A DNA stretch of 64,000 nt, from contig NZ_CP119862.1 in the NCBI RefSeq assembly GCF_029338175.1, positions 2,728,001 through 2,792,000 on the forward strand. The letters run 5' to 3'. The DNA is from Citrobacter enshiensis. GTDB taxonomy: Bacteria > Pseudomonadota > Gammaproteobacteria > Enterobacterales > Enterobacteriaceae. A program made the translations under genes and the position numbers. Positions 33,824 to 43,741 of this stretch are shown here, one piece after another. How positions within the stretch are numbered: the first letter of the stretch is position 1; the number at the start of each line of letters is the position of its first letter. The notes under the pieces were generated by a model. It had not been told where the DNA came from and did no database searches. It saw only the letters and a program-made list of their open reading frames with translations.

Positions 33824-34375
33824 TCAAAAATAACGGACGAAGGGGGTCGGATCCGGCAGGTTAATGCTCGTCGAGGCTTTCAGTTGCGGCGTCCCCAGAT
33901 AGAGAAATCCCACAATTTTATCCTGCGCCCGGCACTGAAAAGCATCGCGCACGACCGGGCTTTCCGTTAATGCGCCACTGCGCCAGATCCCATTGAAGCC
34001 TTGCGCGATCGCCGCCATCTGCATCGCCATCACCGCACAGCCCGCTGACATCTGTTGCTCCCAGACCGGCACTTTGTGGTTCTCTTCGCACTTCGCCACC
34101 ACGGCGATGATCAGCGGCGCGCGAAACGGTGCGGAACGGGCTTTCTCAACGGCTTTTTCATCCCCTTCTTCCACCATGGCTGCTTTCTCCAGCGTGGCGC
34201 TAAAACGTTCGCGACCTTCGCCTTCAATCACAAAAAAACGCCAGGGTTGCAGAGATTTGTGGTCCGGCGCGCGCATGCCCGCCCGCAGAATGTTTTGCAG
34301 TTGTTCACCGGCGGGAGCGGGTTCGGCCAGGCGAGAGGCGCTACGGCGGTTAACAAGTAATTCGAGAGCATCCAT
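33824..34375 (-). CDS. ydjA: Putative nitroreductase YdjA (FMN)
   Basis: 183 residues, minimal nitroreductase fold. FMN contacts are expected from the RRSASR N-terminus (residues 10-15) and the GIWRSG segment (about 130). E. coli YdjA binds FMN as a dimer; the physiological substrate is unknown. Upstream of selD, 116 bp from it. Confidence 0.93.
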   Translation of the reverse strand: MDALELLVNRRSASRLAEPAPAGEQLQNILRAGMRAPDHKSLQPWRFFVIEGEGRERFSATLEKAAMVEEGDEKAVEKARSAPFRAPLIIAVVAKCEENHKVPVWEQQMSAGCAVMAMQMAAIAQGFNGIWRSGALTESPVVRDAFQCRAQDKIVGFLYLGTPQLKASTSINLPDPTPFVRYF

Positions 34376-34553
34376 TTAGTTAACTCCAACAATGATGTTA
34401 ATTCACAAAATTAACACGTGAGCAGATTTTGTTACAGCACAGGCAGTGATTCCTGCTGACAAGAGCCGGTTGGGTCATTACGATAGCCTCATCTTAGCGC
34501 TTTCTTCAGGTACGGTGAGAATGGCGTTGTGTTTCTTTGGTTAGGGAGTATAC

Positions 34554-36410
34554 ATGCGAACCCTGTGGCGATTTATTGCCGGATTTTTTAAATGGACGTG
34601 GCGACTGCTGAATTTCGTTCGTGAACTGGTGCTTAACCTGTTCTTTATTCTGCTGGTGTTGGTGGGTGTGGGCATCTGGATGCAGGTCAGCAGCAGTCAT
34701 ACCAGCGAGCAAACGGCGCGTGGCGCGCTGCTGTTGGATATTTCCGGCGTGATCGTCGATAAACCCTCCAGTACCAACCGCCTGGGCATTCTGGGTCGTC
34801 AGTTTTTTGGCGCTAGTTCTGACCGACTGCAGGAAAATTCGCTGTTTGATATCGTAAATACGATTCGCCAGGCGAAAGACGACCGCAATATTACCGGCAT
34901 CGTGATGGACCTGAAAAATTTCGCTGGGGCGGATCAACCTTCCATGCAGTATATCGGTAAGGCGCTGCGTGAGTTCCGCGACAGCGGTAAGCCCGTTTTT
35001 GCCGTGGGCGATAACTACACTCAGGGGCAGTATTACCTGGCGAGCTTCGCGAATAAGGTTTGGCTCTCACCGCAAGGCGCCGTCGATTTGCACGGATTTG
35101 CCACCAATGGCCTGTATTACAAATCACTGCTGGATAAGCTGAAAGTCTCCACCCATGTTTTCCGCGTCGGGACCTATAAATCCGCCGTGGAACCATTTAT
35201 CCGTGACGATATGTCTCCGGCCGCGCGAGAAGCGGACAGTCGCTGGATTGGCGAACTGTGGCAAAACTACCTGAATACCGTTGCCGCAAACCGTCAGATC
35301 CCTGCCCAGCAGGTATTCCCAGGCGCACAGGCCATGCTCGACGGGTTGAGCAAAGTGGATGGCGATACGGCGAAATACGCACTGGATAGCAAACTGGTGG
35401 ATGCGCTGGCCTCCAGCGCCGAAGTGGAAAAAGCGCTGACCAAACAGTTTGGCTGGAGCAAAAAGGAAAATAATTACCGCGCCATCAGCTATTACGATTA
35501 CTCGCTGAATCCCCCTGCAGAGACCGGCGACAGCATTGGCGTGGTCTTCGCGAATGGCGCCATCATGGATGGCGAAGAGACTCCGGGGAATGTCGGTGGC
35601 GACACCACTGCCTCGCAGATCCGCGATGCGCGTCTGGATCCTAAAGTGAAAGCGATCGTCTTGCGCGTCAACAGTCCTGGCGGTAGCGTCAGCGCCTCCG
35701 AAGTGATCCGTGCAGAACTGGCGGCAGCGAAAGCGGCAGGTAAGCCTGTGGTAGTTTCAATGGGGGGTATGGCCGCTTCCGGCGGTTATTGGATCTCAAC
35801 GCCTGCCAGCTATATTGTGGCCAACCCCAGCACCCTGACCGGTTCTATCGGTATCTTCGGGGTGATCAACACCGTTGAAAACAGTCTGGATTCCATTGGC
35901 ATCCATACTGACGGCGTCGCCACCTCTCCGCTGGCGGATCTGTCGATGACCAAAGCCCTGCCGCCGGAAGTGCAGCAGATGATACAACTGAGTATTGAGA
36001 ACGGCTACAAACGCTTTATCACCCTGGTGGCAGATGCGCGTAAGAGCACGCCGGAGCAAATTGATAAGATTGCGCAGGGCCATGTCTGGACCGGACAGGA
36101 TGCGAAAGCCAACGGTCTGGTCGACAGTCTGGGCGACTTTGACGATGCGATTGCCAAAGCCGCTGAACTGGCCAAACTCAAGCAATGGCATATTGATTAC
36201 TATCAGGATGAGCCAACCGTCTTTGATATGGTCATGGACAGCATGTCAGGCTCGGTTCGCGCAATGTTGCCAGAAGCGATTCAGGCGATGCTGCCAGCCC
36301 CGCTGGTCTCTGCGGCAAACGTAGTAAAAGCAGAGAGCGACAAACTGGCGGCGTTTAATGATCCACAAAACCGTTATGCGTTCTGTTTAACCTGCGCGAA
36401 CGTTCGCTAA
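34554..36410 (+). CDS. sppA: Signal peptide peptidase SppA (protease IV)
   Basis: 618 residues, long-form SppA. One N-terminal membrane anchor (about 25-45). Tandem SppA domains: catalytic Lys in [12 protein letters not shown] (about 209) and Ser in [10 protein letters not shown] (about 409). It forms a tetrameric dome on the periplasmic face and clears cleaved signal peptides. Terminates at a strong hairpin just before ansA. Confidence 0.95.
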   Translation: MRTLWRFIAGFFKWTWRLLNFVRELVLNLFFILLVLVGVGIWMQVSSSHTSEQTARGALLLDISGVIVDKPSSTNRLGILGRQFFGASSDRLQENSLFDIVNTIRQAKDDRNITGIVMDLKNFAGADQPSMQYIGKALREFRDSGKPVFAVGDNYTQGQYYLASFANKVWLSPQGAVDLHGFATNGLYYKSLLDKLKVSTHVFRVGTYKSAVEPFIRDDMSPAAREADSRWIGELWQNYLNTVAANRQIPAQQVFPGAQAMLDGLSKVDGDTAKYALDSKLVDALASSAEVEKALTKQFGWSKKENNYRAISYYDYSLNPPAETGDSIGVVFANGAIMDGEETPGNVGGDTTASQIRDARLDPKVKAIVLRVNSPGGSVSASEVIRAELAAAKAAGKPVVVSMGGMAASGGYWISTPASYIVANPSTLTGSIGIFGVINTVENSLDSIGIHTDGVATSPLADLSMTKALPPEVQQMIQLSIENGYKRFITLVADARKSTPEQIDKIAQGHVWTGQDAKANGLVDSLGDFDDAIAKAAELAKLKQWHIDYYQDEPTVFDMVMDSMSGSVRAMLPEAIQAMLPAPLVSAANVVKAESDKLAAFNDPQNRYAFCLTCANVR

Positions 36411-36415
36411 TCATC

Positions 36416-36444
36416 AACCCCTCTTCACATGAAGAGGGGTTTTT
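36416..36444 (+). terminator. sppA terminator
   Basis: AACCCCTCTTC/GAAGAGGGGTT (11-bp stem, 4-nt loop) followed by a short T tract, 5 bp after sppA and 20 bp before ansA. Confidence 0.88.
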
Positions 36445-36464
36445 ATGATCCAGAAGAAAATATC

Positions 36465-37481
36465 ATGCAGAAGAAATCGATTTACGTTGCTTATACTGGC
36501 GGTACCATTGGTATGCAGCGTTCAGAACAAGGCTACATTCCTGTTTCCGGTCATCTTCAACGTCAACTGGCGCTGATGCCCGAGTTCCATCGGCCTGAAA
36601 TGCCAGACTTCACCATCCATGAATATGCACCACTGATGGATTCATCCGACATGACGCCGGAAGACTGGCAGCACATTGCCGAAGACATCAAAGCGCATTA
36701 CGACGAATACGATGGTTTTGTCATTTTGCACGGCACTGACACCATGGCGTTTACCGCCTCGGCGCTCTCCTTCATGCTGGAGAATCTGGGCAAACCGGTC
36801 ATAGTGACAGGGTCACAAATCCCGCTGGCGGAGTTGCGTTCAGACGGTCAAATCAATCTGCTGAATGCGCTGTATATCGCGGCGAATTACCCGATCAACG
36901 AAGTGACGCTCTTTTTCAATAATCGCCTGTTTCGCGGTAATCGCACCACCAAGGCGCACGCAGACGGTTTTGATGCCTTTGCTTCCCCGAATCTACAGCC
37001 ATTGCTGGAAGCCGGGATCCATATTCGTCGGCTGGGCACGCCGCCCGCACCGCACGGCGAAGGTGCATTGCTGGTTCATCCGATCACGCCGCAGCCGATT
37101 GGCGTGGTGACCATTTATCCGGGAATTTCCGCCGATGTGGTGCGTAACTTCCTGCGCCAGCCGGTAAAAGCGCTGATTCTGCGTTCTTACGGCGTGGGAA
37201 ATGCACCGCAAAACAAAGAGTTCCTAAAAGAGCTGGAAGACGCCAGCTCGCGGGGTATTGTCGTAATCAATCTTACGCAATGTATGTCCGGCAAAGTGAA
37301 CATGGGCGGTTACGCCACGGGTAACGCGCTGGCGCACGCCGGGGTGATTGGCGGTGCCGACATGACCGTTGAGGCGACGCTGACCAAACTGCATTACTTA
37401 CTGAGCCAGGGATTAGACACACAAACCATTCGCACCGCGATGACACAAAACCTTCGCGGTGAACTGACGCCGAACGACTGA
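36465..37481 (+). CDS. ansA: Cytoplasmic L-asparaginase I AnsA
   Basis: 338 residues as in E. coli. First catalytic Thr in YTGGTIGM (residues 12-16), second triad motif HGTDTM (about 89-94). It hydrolyses asparagine in the cytoplasm with low affinity. The ATG giving MQKKSIYVAY is chosen by homology; longer frames run into the sppA terminator. 20 bp before pncA, likely one transcript. Confidence 0.95.
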   Translation: MQKKSIYVAYTGGTIGMQRSEQGYIPVSGHLQRQLALMPEFHRPEMPDFTIHEYAPLMDSSDMTPEDWQHIAEDIKAHYDEYDGFVILHGTDTMAFTASALSFMLENLGKPVIVTGSQIPLAELRSDGQINLLNALYIAANYPINEVTLFFNNRLFRGNRTTKAHADGFDAFASPNLQPLLEAGIHIRRLGTPPAPHGEGALLVHPITPQPIGVVTIYPGISADVVRNFLRQPVKALILRSYGVGNAPQNKEFLKELEDASSRGIVVINLTQCMSGKVNMGGYATGNALAHAGVIGGADMTVEATLTKLHYLLSQGLDTQTIRTAMTQNLRGELTPND

Positions 37482-37501
37482 GTCGCCCTCAGGAGGACGA
37501 A

Positions 37502-38143
37502 ATGACGAACCGGGCTTTGTTACTGGTCGATTTGCAGAATGATTTTTGTGCCGGTGGCGCACTGGCGGTTCCTGAAGGGGACAGCACGGTAGAGGTTGCT
37601 AACCAACTTATTGCCTGGTGTACATCCCGGGGAGATGCCGTGATCGCCAGTCAGGACTGGCACCCGGCCGATCACGGGAGTTTTGCCAGCCAGCATCAGG
37701 CACAGGCGTACAGTCAGGGGCAACTTGACGGGCTGGCGCAAACCTTCTGGCCCGATCACTGTGTGCAAAACAGCGACGGTGCGGCGTTACACCCCCTGCT
37801 CAATCAACGCGCCATTACGGCTATTTTCCATAAGGGTGAAAACCCGTTGGTCGACAGCTACAGTGCCTTTTACGATAACGGGCGCCGCCAGAAAACGACG
37901 TTAGATGCCTGGCTTCGTGACAATGGCGTAGACGAGCTGGTTATCATGGGGCTGGCAACCGACTACTGCGTGAAGTTTAGCGTGCTGGATGCGTTACAGT
38001 TGGGCTATACGGTGAGCGTCATCACCGACGGCTGCCGGGGGGTGAATATTCAGCCGCAGGACAGCGCACAGGCGTTTATGGAGATGTCTAGCGCAGGCGC
38101 AACGCTGTATACCCTGGCTGACTGGGAAGAGACGCAGGCGTAA
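37502..38143 (+). CDS. pncA: Nicotinamidase PncA
   Basis: 213 residues. Cysteine amidohydrolase fold: Asp10 in VDLQNDF, Lys in FHKGENP (about 111), catalytic Cys in ATDYCVKF (about 156). It deamidates nicotinamide in NAD salvage. AGGAGG precedes the ATG. Its last 41 bases before the final GCG-TAA are repeated exactly 1,041 bp downstream, just before what looks like the original terminator. Confidence 0.95.
   Translation: MTNRALLLVDLQNDFCAGGALAVPEGDSTVEVANQLIAWCTSRGDAVIASQDWHPADHGSFASQHQAQAYSQGQLDGLAQTFWPDHCVQNSDGAALHPLLNQRAITAIFHKGENPLVDSYSAFYDNGRRQKTTLDAWLRDNGVDELVIMGLATDYCVKFSVLDALQLGYTVSVITDGCRGVNIQPQDSAQAFMEMSSAGATLYTLADWEETQA
38099..38139 (+). repeat. 41-bp direct repeat, left copy (pncA 3' end)
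   Basis: GCAACGCTGTAT ... GACGCAGGC, identical base for base with 39140-39180. This copy is part of intact pncA and encodes ATLYTLADWEETQ. Confidence 0.95.
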
Positions 38144-38160
38144 ATACCCTGTTTTGCTGA

Positions 38161-38187
38161 CCACTCGGGATGACTTTACCCGAGTGG
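38161..38187. repeat. Inverted repeat at the 3' end of the islet membrane gene
   Basis: CCACTCGGG/CCCGAGTGG, 9-bp arms with a 9-nt loop, overlaps the stop of the minus-strand gene at 38176. No T tract on either strand; it may be a transcript-end hairpin between convergent genes. Confidence 0.65.
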
Positions 38188-38526
38188 CCATTTCCCCATA
38201 AGAAAATTGAAATAAATCTCACCACCCTTCGCAAAGAGTAGAAATGCGAAAAAGCGCCATAAATGAAACTTACGATATTGAATCGCCGTATTAGCAATAA
38301 CGACCAGGCTGACAGGGATATAAAGTAAAAATAATAATTCTATAATTCTCAAGAGTAGATTTGCTGTATGAGGAACAATCTGTTTTTCACTATAAAAATC
38401 ATAAATTAGCAGATGCGCCTGGAGCAATGTCATATAAGGCGCGACACCGGTCACCCAGCATACGAACCACAGAGGACTGCGACCCGTTACCCATATAAAA
38501 AATGGATTGCAATTTCTTTTTTTCAT
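38176..38526 (-). CDS. Small inner-membrane protein, unrecognised family (tandem copy B)
   Basis: 116 residues with three or four hydrophobic segments and a basic N-terminus (MKKRN). I do not recognise the family. It is a diverged paralogue of the gene just upstream: both have W-x2-G-x2-PL-x-F-x2-W-x-TGV near the N-terminus and, near the C-terminus, a P-x2-L-x2-I ... WR-x2-A ... YF pattern. Its ATG overlaps the upstream stop by 4 bp, so they are translationally coupled. AT-rich compared with its neighbours and lying between the 41-bp repeats, so likely acquired. An immunity-type role is possible but unproven. Confidence 0.7.
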   Translation of the reverse strand: MKKRNCNPFFIWVTGRSPLWFVCWVTGVAPYMTLLQAHLLIYDFYSEKQIVPHTANLLLRIIELLFLLYIPVSLVVIANTAIQYRKFHLWRFFAFLLFAKGGEIYFNFLMGKWPLG

Positions 38527-38888
38527 ACAGCAACGAATGCCTTAATAATCTCTGCACAGAATGAAAAGTAATTAAAAACACCGCTAATGACTGCCAGTAT
38601 GGCCAGGACACGCCACACCCAAAACCCCTCATAGTTACCAATACTCATAGATATCGCCCATAAAGTTAGTGGGACTAAAACGACCTTCAGGAATATAATA
38701 ATAAAAAAAATTACCTCTCCTGTATTTAGTTCTATTGTCCCATGACCGATTTGATAATTAATAGCATAAAGGCACAGTGAAATCATTCCGTTGAGAATGA
38801 CGCCGGTTATCCAGTAAGTAAAACAAAGAGGATACCCCCCAGCCAACCAATTCACAAAATTATTATAAAATTGTTTTATGGTATTCAT
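38523..38888 (-). CDS. Small inner-membrane protein, unrecognised family (tandem copy A)
   Basis: 121 residues, about four hydrophobic segments, starting MNTIKQFYNNFVNWLAGG. It shares with its downstream neighbour the motif PL-x-F-x2-W-x-TGV and the WR-x2-A-x-L C-terminal pattern. No function known to me. No strong ribosome site is seen; A-rich leader. Codon use is AT-rich. It lies downstream, on the same strand, of a short unrecognised reading frame, a layout that would fit a toxin-tail plus immunity remnant, but nothing in the sequence proves this. Confidence 0.7.
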   Translation of the reverse strand: MNTIKQFYNNFVNWLAGGYPLCFTYWITGVILNGMISLCLYAINYQIGHGTIELNTGEVIFFIIIFLKVVLVPLTLWAISMSIGNYEGFWVWRVLAILAVISGVFNYFSFCAEIIKAFVAV

Positions 38889-38897
38889 TTCATTGAT

Positions 38898-39104
38898 TTA
38901 ACCGTCACTATTATCTAATGTAAGAGCCATCATGATAAAATGAGGCGAATCGATTTCAACTTCTGATTTCGGACTTGCATATTGAAAATATGCATTTTTG
39001 ATATAAGACGTTATTAGATTTTCAGCCCAAAAAGAATGCCCTTTTTCACTCTCAGTTCCTGTGATATGCCAAACGCTATATTTACCGGTTTGGCGTGTCA
39101 GCAT
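38898..39104 (-). pseudogene. Short unrecognised frame, probable 3' remnant of a larger gene
   Basis: 68 codons from an ATG without a ribosome site; an in-frame TGA lies two codons upstream. The product (GKYSVWHITGTESEKGHSFW..., rich in aromatic and acidic residues) is soluble-looking and ends 9 bp before the tandem membrane genes on the same strand. It may be the C-terminal end of a protein whose upstream part was lost when the right-hand pncA repeat was formed, or a small intact gene. Confidence 0.4.
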
Positions 39105-39139
39105 CCATTGTCATATGCTGCACGTCAGCTGCAGAGATG

Positions 39140-39180
39140 GCAACGCTGTATACCCTGGCTGACTGGGAAGAGACGCAGGC
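39140..39180 (+). repeat. 41-bp direct repeat, right copy (pncA 3' remnant)
   Basis: Identical to 38099-38139. It is followed by GCT-TAA (last codon variant of pncA) and the probable native pncA terminator, and preceded by GCAGAGATG, which equals the pncA codons EM with the next four codons (SSAG) missing. Confidence 0.95.
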
Positions 39181-39193
39181 TTAAGTTTTATTC

Positions 39194-39222
39194 GGGCATC
39201 GGCGTTGGCTGATGCCTTTTTC
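39194..39222 (+). terminator. Probable original pncA terminator
   Basis: GGCATC ... GATGCC stem (extendable through GGC/GGC mismatch region) followed by T5, 14 bp after the right-hand pncA-like stop. Its position after the second repeat supports insertion of the islet at the pncA end. Confidence 0.75.
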
Positions 39223-39377
39223 CCCTCATATTGCCTCCATGACAGCAAAAACCGCTTTTTATGTTCATAAAGCCAATGAACCCCTGCGATTTCAGTCACA
39301 AAAAACCGCCATCTTATCCCCTTACAATTTACGCCACGCTCTGGGAGCAGTATCGCGAGTCATTTAAGGAGTTAGCC

Positions 39378-40280
39378 GTGGCTTATTTATTACTGACATG
39401 GGCTGCCATTTTCTGGGGCGGAAATTATGTCGTCGGGCATATTCTGGTGCAATATGTCGATCCCTACGGATTGAGTCTTATACGCTGGGGGGGCACGACG
39501 CTGCTGATGTTTGCTCTTTACTGGAAGACATTTGTTCAGGACTATCCGGCACTGCGCCGTCATCTCAGGATGAATACCCTCTTCTCTTTGCTTGGTCAGG
39601 TTAGTTTTCCTCTCAGTTTGTATATTGGGCTGCAATACACCACCTCGCTAAACGCGTCCATCTATATTTCCAGCACACCTTGCCTGGTGTTGCTAATCAA
39701 TTATTTTATTTTCCGGGAGCGTATTTCCGGAAGAAATATCCTCGGCGTTATTGCCAGTACTGCCGGAGTTATCTTTCTTGCGTTCTCCAACGCTAAAGGC
39801 GCCAGCAGTCTGCAGGCCTTCGGCTGGGGAGATGTGCTGACGATTGTGTCTGCATTGAGCTGGGCATTTTACTGCGCGTTGTTGCGGCTCAAAAATAAAG
39901 AGGTGAAAAATACCTCATTTGTTGCCTTCAGCTCCCTGATTGGCACGATCATTCTTGTGCCAATGTACTGGCTGCATGCCACATTTTCGCAAGACTTCCA
40001 CGGTATGATTTACACGGTTTCACCTCCGGTTATAGCCGGGATCCTCTATTTAATTATCTTTCCATCATGGCTTTCTTATGTGTTCTGGAACAAAGGTGTT
40101 TCGCTGATAGGAACGACACGTAGCGAAATTTATACGCATCTCATCCCCATTTCTGGCGGGATAATGGGAATCGCTTTCCTCGGCAATACGCTGGAGACTT
40201 ATCATCTCATTACCCTGCTTTTGATTGTTTTTGGCATCGTCTGCTGCTCAGCAAAAAACTTAGCAACTGAGAAAATCTAA
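39378..40280 (+). CDS. EamA/DMT-superfamily transporter
   Basis: 300 residues with ten hydrophobic segments arranged as two EamA repeats; the N-terminal WAAIFWGGNYVVG and the second-half SALSWAFYCALLRL are typical. Substrate unknown (family exports amino acids or metabolites). The start is a GTG with AAGGAG six bases upstream, giving the usual family length; a longer in-frame ATG start at 39261 would add 39 non-conserved residues. It occupies the place of ydjE-ydjL in E. coli. Confidence 0.85.
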   Translation: MAYLLLTWAAIFWGGNYVVGHILVQYVDPYGLSLIRWGGTTLLMFALYWKTFVQDYPALRRHLRMNTLFSLLGQVSFPLSLYIGLQYTTSLNASIYISSTPCLVLLINYFIFRERISGRNILGVIASTAGVIFLAFSNAKGASSLQAFGWGDVLTIVSALSWAFYCALLRLKNKEVKNTSFVAFSSLIGTIILVPMYWLHATFSQDFHGMIYTVSPPVIAGILYLIIFPSWLSYVFWNKGVSLIGTTRSEIYTHLIPISGGIMGIAFLGNTLETYHLITLLLIVFGIVCCSAKNLATEKI

Positions 40281-40282
40281 AC

Positions 40283-40590
40283 CGTGACGGAGATTTTTGG
40301 CAAGTCGTCACGAAAAACAGCGAACCGTTTCCCGAATGGACGGAAATAAACCGGTGAACGGCGCATGGGATCTGCTGGATAAGCAACCTGCCGAGAGAGA
40401 ACCCCCCCCTGTTAAAAGAACTTCACGAAACGTTGCCAAAGAGCCAACGCGTGACCATTGCCGTGGGGGCGAATGTCGAAAGCCCGAAAAGCTGAGTGGA
40501 TGTGAAAGCCTTTGCGCTTTTTCGGGCGTGGCTGGCCCGTACACAGGCCCAGCAAGCGTCGACGCCGCTGGGCAAAACCAACGTTACTGC
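40283..40590 (+). pseudogene. Decayed coding remnant between the EamA gene and yeaC
   Basis: Coding-like peptides appear in successive plus-strand frames: GDFWQVVTKNSEPFPEWTEI, then NGAWDLLDKQPAERE, then, after a C8 run near 40404-40411, LLKELHETLPKSQRVTIAVG followed by a TGA and VDVKAFALFRAWLARTQAQQ. Frame changes and stops mark a pseudogene. The pattern recalls the C-terminal part of an alpha/beta-hydrolase-type esterase, but the family is not certain. Confidence 0.55.
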
Positions 40591-40862
40591 ACTTTCAGTG
40601 TCGCGATCGGCGGCGGTACAATGCCGAAATCGGCTTTCAACTGCTGCTTACTTTTCATCACCATCTGACCATTAGTGTCAATCGTCATATGTTGCGCGTC
40701 GGTATTGTGGCGCGCCTGCCATAACATCACCAGTTGCAGACTGTTCTCTTTTTGTTCCGGCGTCAGCGCGACGCCATCAGGCCATTTCCCCAGTTCAACC
40801 GCGGTGGATAACCGCTGATAAACTTCCGGTGTCATGCTGTCGATCATCTCATCAAGGTTCAT
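40584..40862 (-). CDS. yeaC: DUF1315 family protein YeaC
   Basis: 92 residues (E. coli 90), conserved throughout (TPEVYQRLSTAVELGKWPDG). Function unknown; soluble. AGAGGAG lies 10 bases before the ATG giving MNLDEMI. It is 41 bp after msrB on the same strand and is probably co-transcribed with it. Confidence 0.92.
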   Translation of the reverse strand: MNLDEMIDSMTPEVYQRLSTAVELGKWPDGVALTPEQKENSLQLVMLWQARHNTDAQHMTIDTNGQMVMKSKQQLKADFGIVPPPIATLKVQ

Positions 40863-40903
40863 GATAAGTCCGCTCCTCTGGAATAATTTGCTGAATCGTT
40901 TTT

Positions 40904-41317
40904 TCAACCTTTAATTTGTTCGCCATTTTCATCATCGGTAAAGCTTAATGAGGCTGAATTGACGCAATAACGCTCGCCAGTTGGCTGCGGGCCGTCCGGG
41001 AAGACGTGTCCCAGGTGCGCATCACAGTTTCCGCAACGGATTTCAATACGCTGCATCCCATGGGAATTATCTTTAATGTAACGAATAGACTCTTCGCTGA
41101 CCGGCTCATAAAAACTGGGCCAACCACAGCCCGAATCAAACTTCGTCTGGGAGTGAAATAGCGCGGCATCGCAGACCAGGCAATGGTAGGTCCCACCCCG
41201 CTTGTTATGCAGCAAACGCCCGGTAAACGGCGGTTCTGTGCCGTGATTTTGCGTCACGTAAAATTGCATTTCCGACAAATTTTTTTTCAGTTCTTCCGGA
41301 GAGAGTTGCTTAGCCAT
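40904..41317 (-). CDS. msrB: Peptide methionine (R)-S-oxide reductase MsrB
   Basis: 137 residues as in E. coli. Four structural Zn Cys in CLVC and CGNC, the [11 protein letters not shown] motif and the catalytic Cys in RYCVNSASL (about 118). It reduces methionine-R-sulfoxide in proteins. Divergent from gapA. Confidence 0.95.
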   Translation of the reverse strand: MAKQLSPEELKKNLSEMQFYVTQNHGTEPPFTGRLLHNKRGGTYHCLVCDAALFHSQTKFDSGCGWPSFYEPVSEESIRYIKDNSHGMQRIEIRCGNCDAHLGHVFPDGPQPTGERYCVNSASLSFTDDENGEQIKG

Positions 41318-42654
<1,337 letters not shown>

Positions 42655-42678
42655 GTTGAGATGAAACAGTAATCTGTA

Positions 42679-42708
42679 AGAGAGCGACTTCGGTCGCTCT
42701 TTTTTTTG
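42679..42708 (+). terminator. gapA terminator
   Basis: AGAGCGAC-TTCG-GTCGCTCT, an 8-bp stem with a UUCG tetraloop, followed by T7. Confidence 0.95.
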
Positions 42709-42730
42709 CCTGAAGAGAAAGGATTACGTG

Positions 42731-43615
42731 ATGATCAATAAAATTTTTGCACTGCCAATAATCGAACATATTACCCCTGTCCTCTCCCGCCGCCAGCTTG
42801 ATGAGCTGGAGGTGATCGTTGTCGACCACCCGCAGGTAAAAGCGTCTTTCGCATTACAGGGCGCGCACCTGCTCTCCTGGAAACCGGCAGGGGAAGACGA
42901 AGTTCTGTGGTTAAGCAACACGACGCCGTTCAAAACAGGCACCGCGTTGCGCGGCGGCGTACCGATTTGCTGGCCGTGGTTTGGACCGTCAGCACAGCAA
43001 GGGCTGCCTGCTCACGGTTTTGCCCGTAACCTGCCGTGGACGCTGAAAGCGCACAACGAAGACGATAACGGCGTGGTCCTGACCTTTGAACTGCAAAGCA
43101 GCGACGCCACCCGCAAGTATTGGTCGCATGACTTTACGCTGTTAGCCCGTTTTAAACTGGGGAAAACCTGCGAGATTGAGCTGGAAGCCCACGGTGAGTT
43201 TGAAACGACGTCCGCGCTGCACACCTATTTTAACGTCGGTGATATCGCGGCAGTGAAAGTGAGTGGCCTTGGCGATCGCTTTATCGATAAAGTGAACGAT
43301 GCCAAAGAAGATGTGCTGGCTGACGGCGTGCAAACGTTCCCGGACAGGACTGACCGTGTGTACCTGAATCCACAACCCTGCAGCGTCATTCACGATGACG
43401 CACTCAATCGCACTATTGACGTCGTACACCATCACCACCTCAACGTTGTAGGCTGGAACCCGGGCCCGGCGCTGTCCGTGAGCATGGGTGATATGCCGGA
43501 TGATGGTTACAAGACGTTTGTTTGCGTCGAAACGGTGTACGCTACCGCGCAGCAAAAGACCACCGAAGAGAAACCTTCTCGTCTGGCGCAAACGATCCGC
43601 GTCGCCAAACGTTAA
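42731..43615 (+). CDS. yeaD: D-hexose-6-phosphate mutarotase YeaD
   Basis: 294 residues as in E. coli. Galactose-mutarotase-like beta-sandwich; catalytic His in LPAHGFARN (about 95) and the ALHTYFNVGD segment (about 163), Glu in VCVETVY. It interconverts anomers of glucose-6-P and related sugars. Start at ATG 42731 with AAAGGA 7 bases upstream; an overlapping GTG one codon earlier is less likely. Follows gapA through its terminator. Confidence 0.94.
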   Translation: MINKIFALPIIEHITPVLSRRQLDELEVIVVDHPQVKASFALQGAHLLSWKPAGEDEVLWLSNTTPFKTGTALRGGVPICWPWFGPSAQQGLPAHGFARNLPWTLKAHNEDDNGVVLTFELQSSDATRKYWSHDFTLLARFKLGKTCEIELEAHGEFETTSALHTYFNVGDIAAVKVSGLGDRFIDKVNDAKEDVLADGVQTFPDRTDRVYLNPQPCSVIHDDALNRTIDVVHHHHLNVVGWNPGPALSVSMGDMPDDGYKTFVCVETVYATAQQKTTEEKPSRLAQTIRVAKR

Positions 43616-43686
43616 GGGATAAGTGATGCCGGTGTTTCTGTCGTTTTCACAGGTCTGATAAGACATTAACCGCCATCAGGCATAGT

Positions 43687-43725
43687 TTGCCGGATGGCGA
43701 TGCTTTCGCATCTTATCCGGCCTAC
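43687..43725. repeat. REP element between yeaD and yeaE
   Basis: TTGCCGGATGGCGATGC/GCATCTTATCCGGCCTAC, typical REP arms, in the convergent yeaD-yeaE gap. Confidence 0.9.
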
Positions 43726-43741
43726 AGAAATTCCGGCATCA

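Noticed and set aside
39105-39139. Minus-strand peptide DVQHMTMDA resembling the YeaC segment DAQHMTIDT
   Set aside because: Only about nine residues with scattered base matches; too short to claim a yeaC fragment.
38099-39180. Composite transposon or IS element between the 41-bp repeats
   Set aside because: No transposase, no terminal inverted repeats, and the repeats are gene sequence rather than IS ends.
40297-40668. 123-codon plus-strand frame after the EamA gene
   Set aside because: It crosses the decayed remnant and runs into yeaC in antisense; coding-like peptides change frame, so it is treated as part of a pseudogene.
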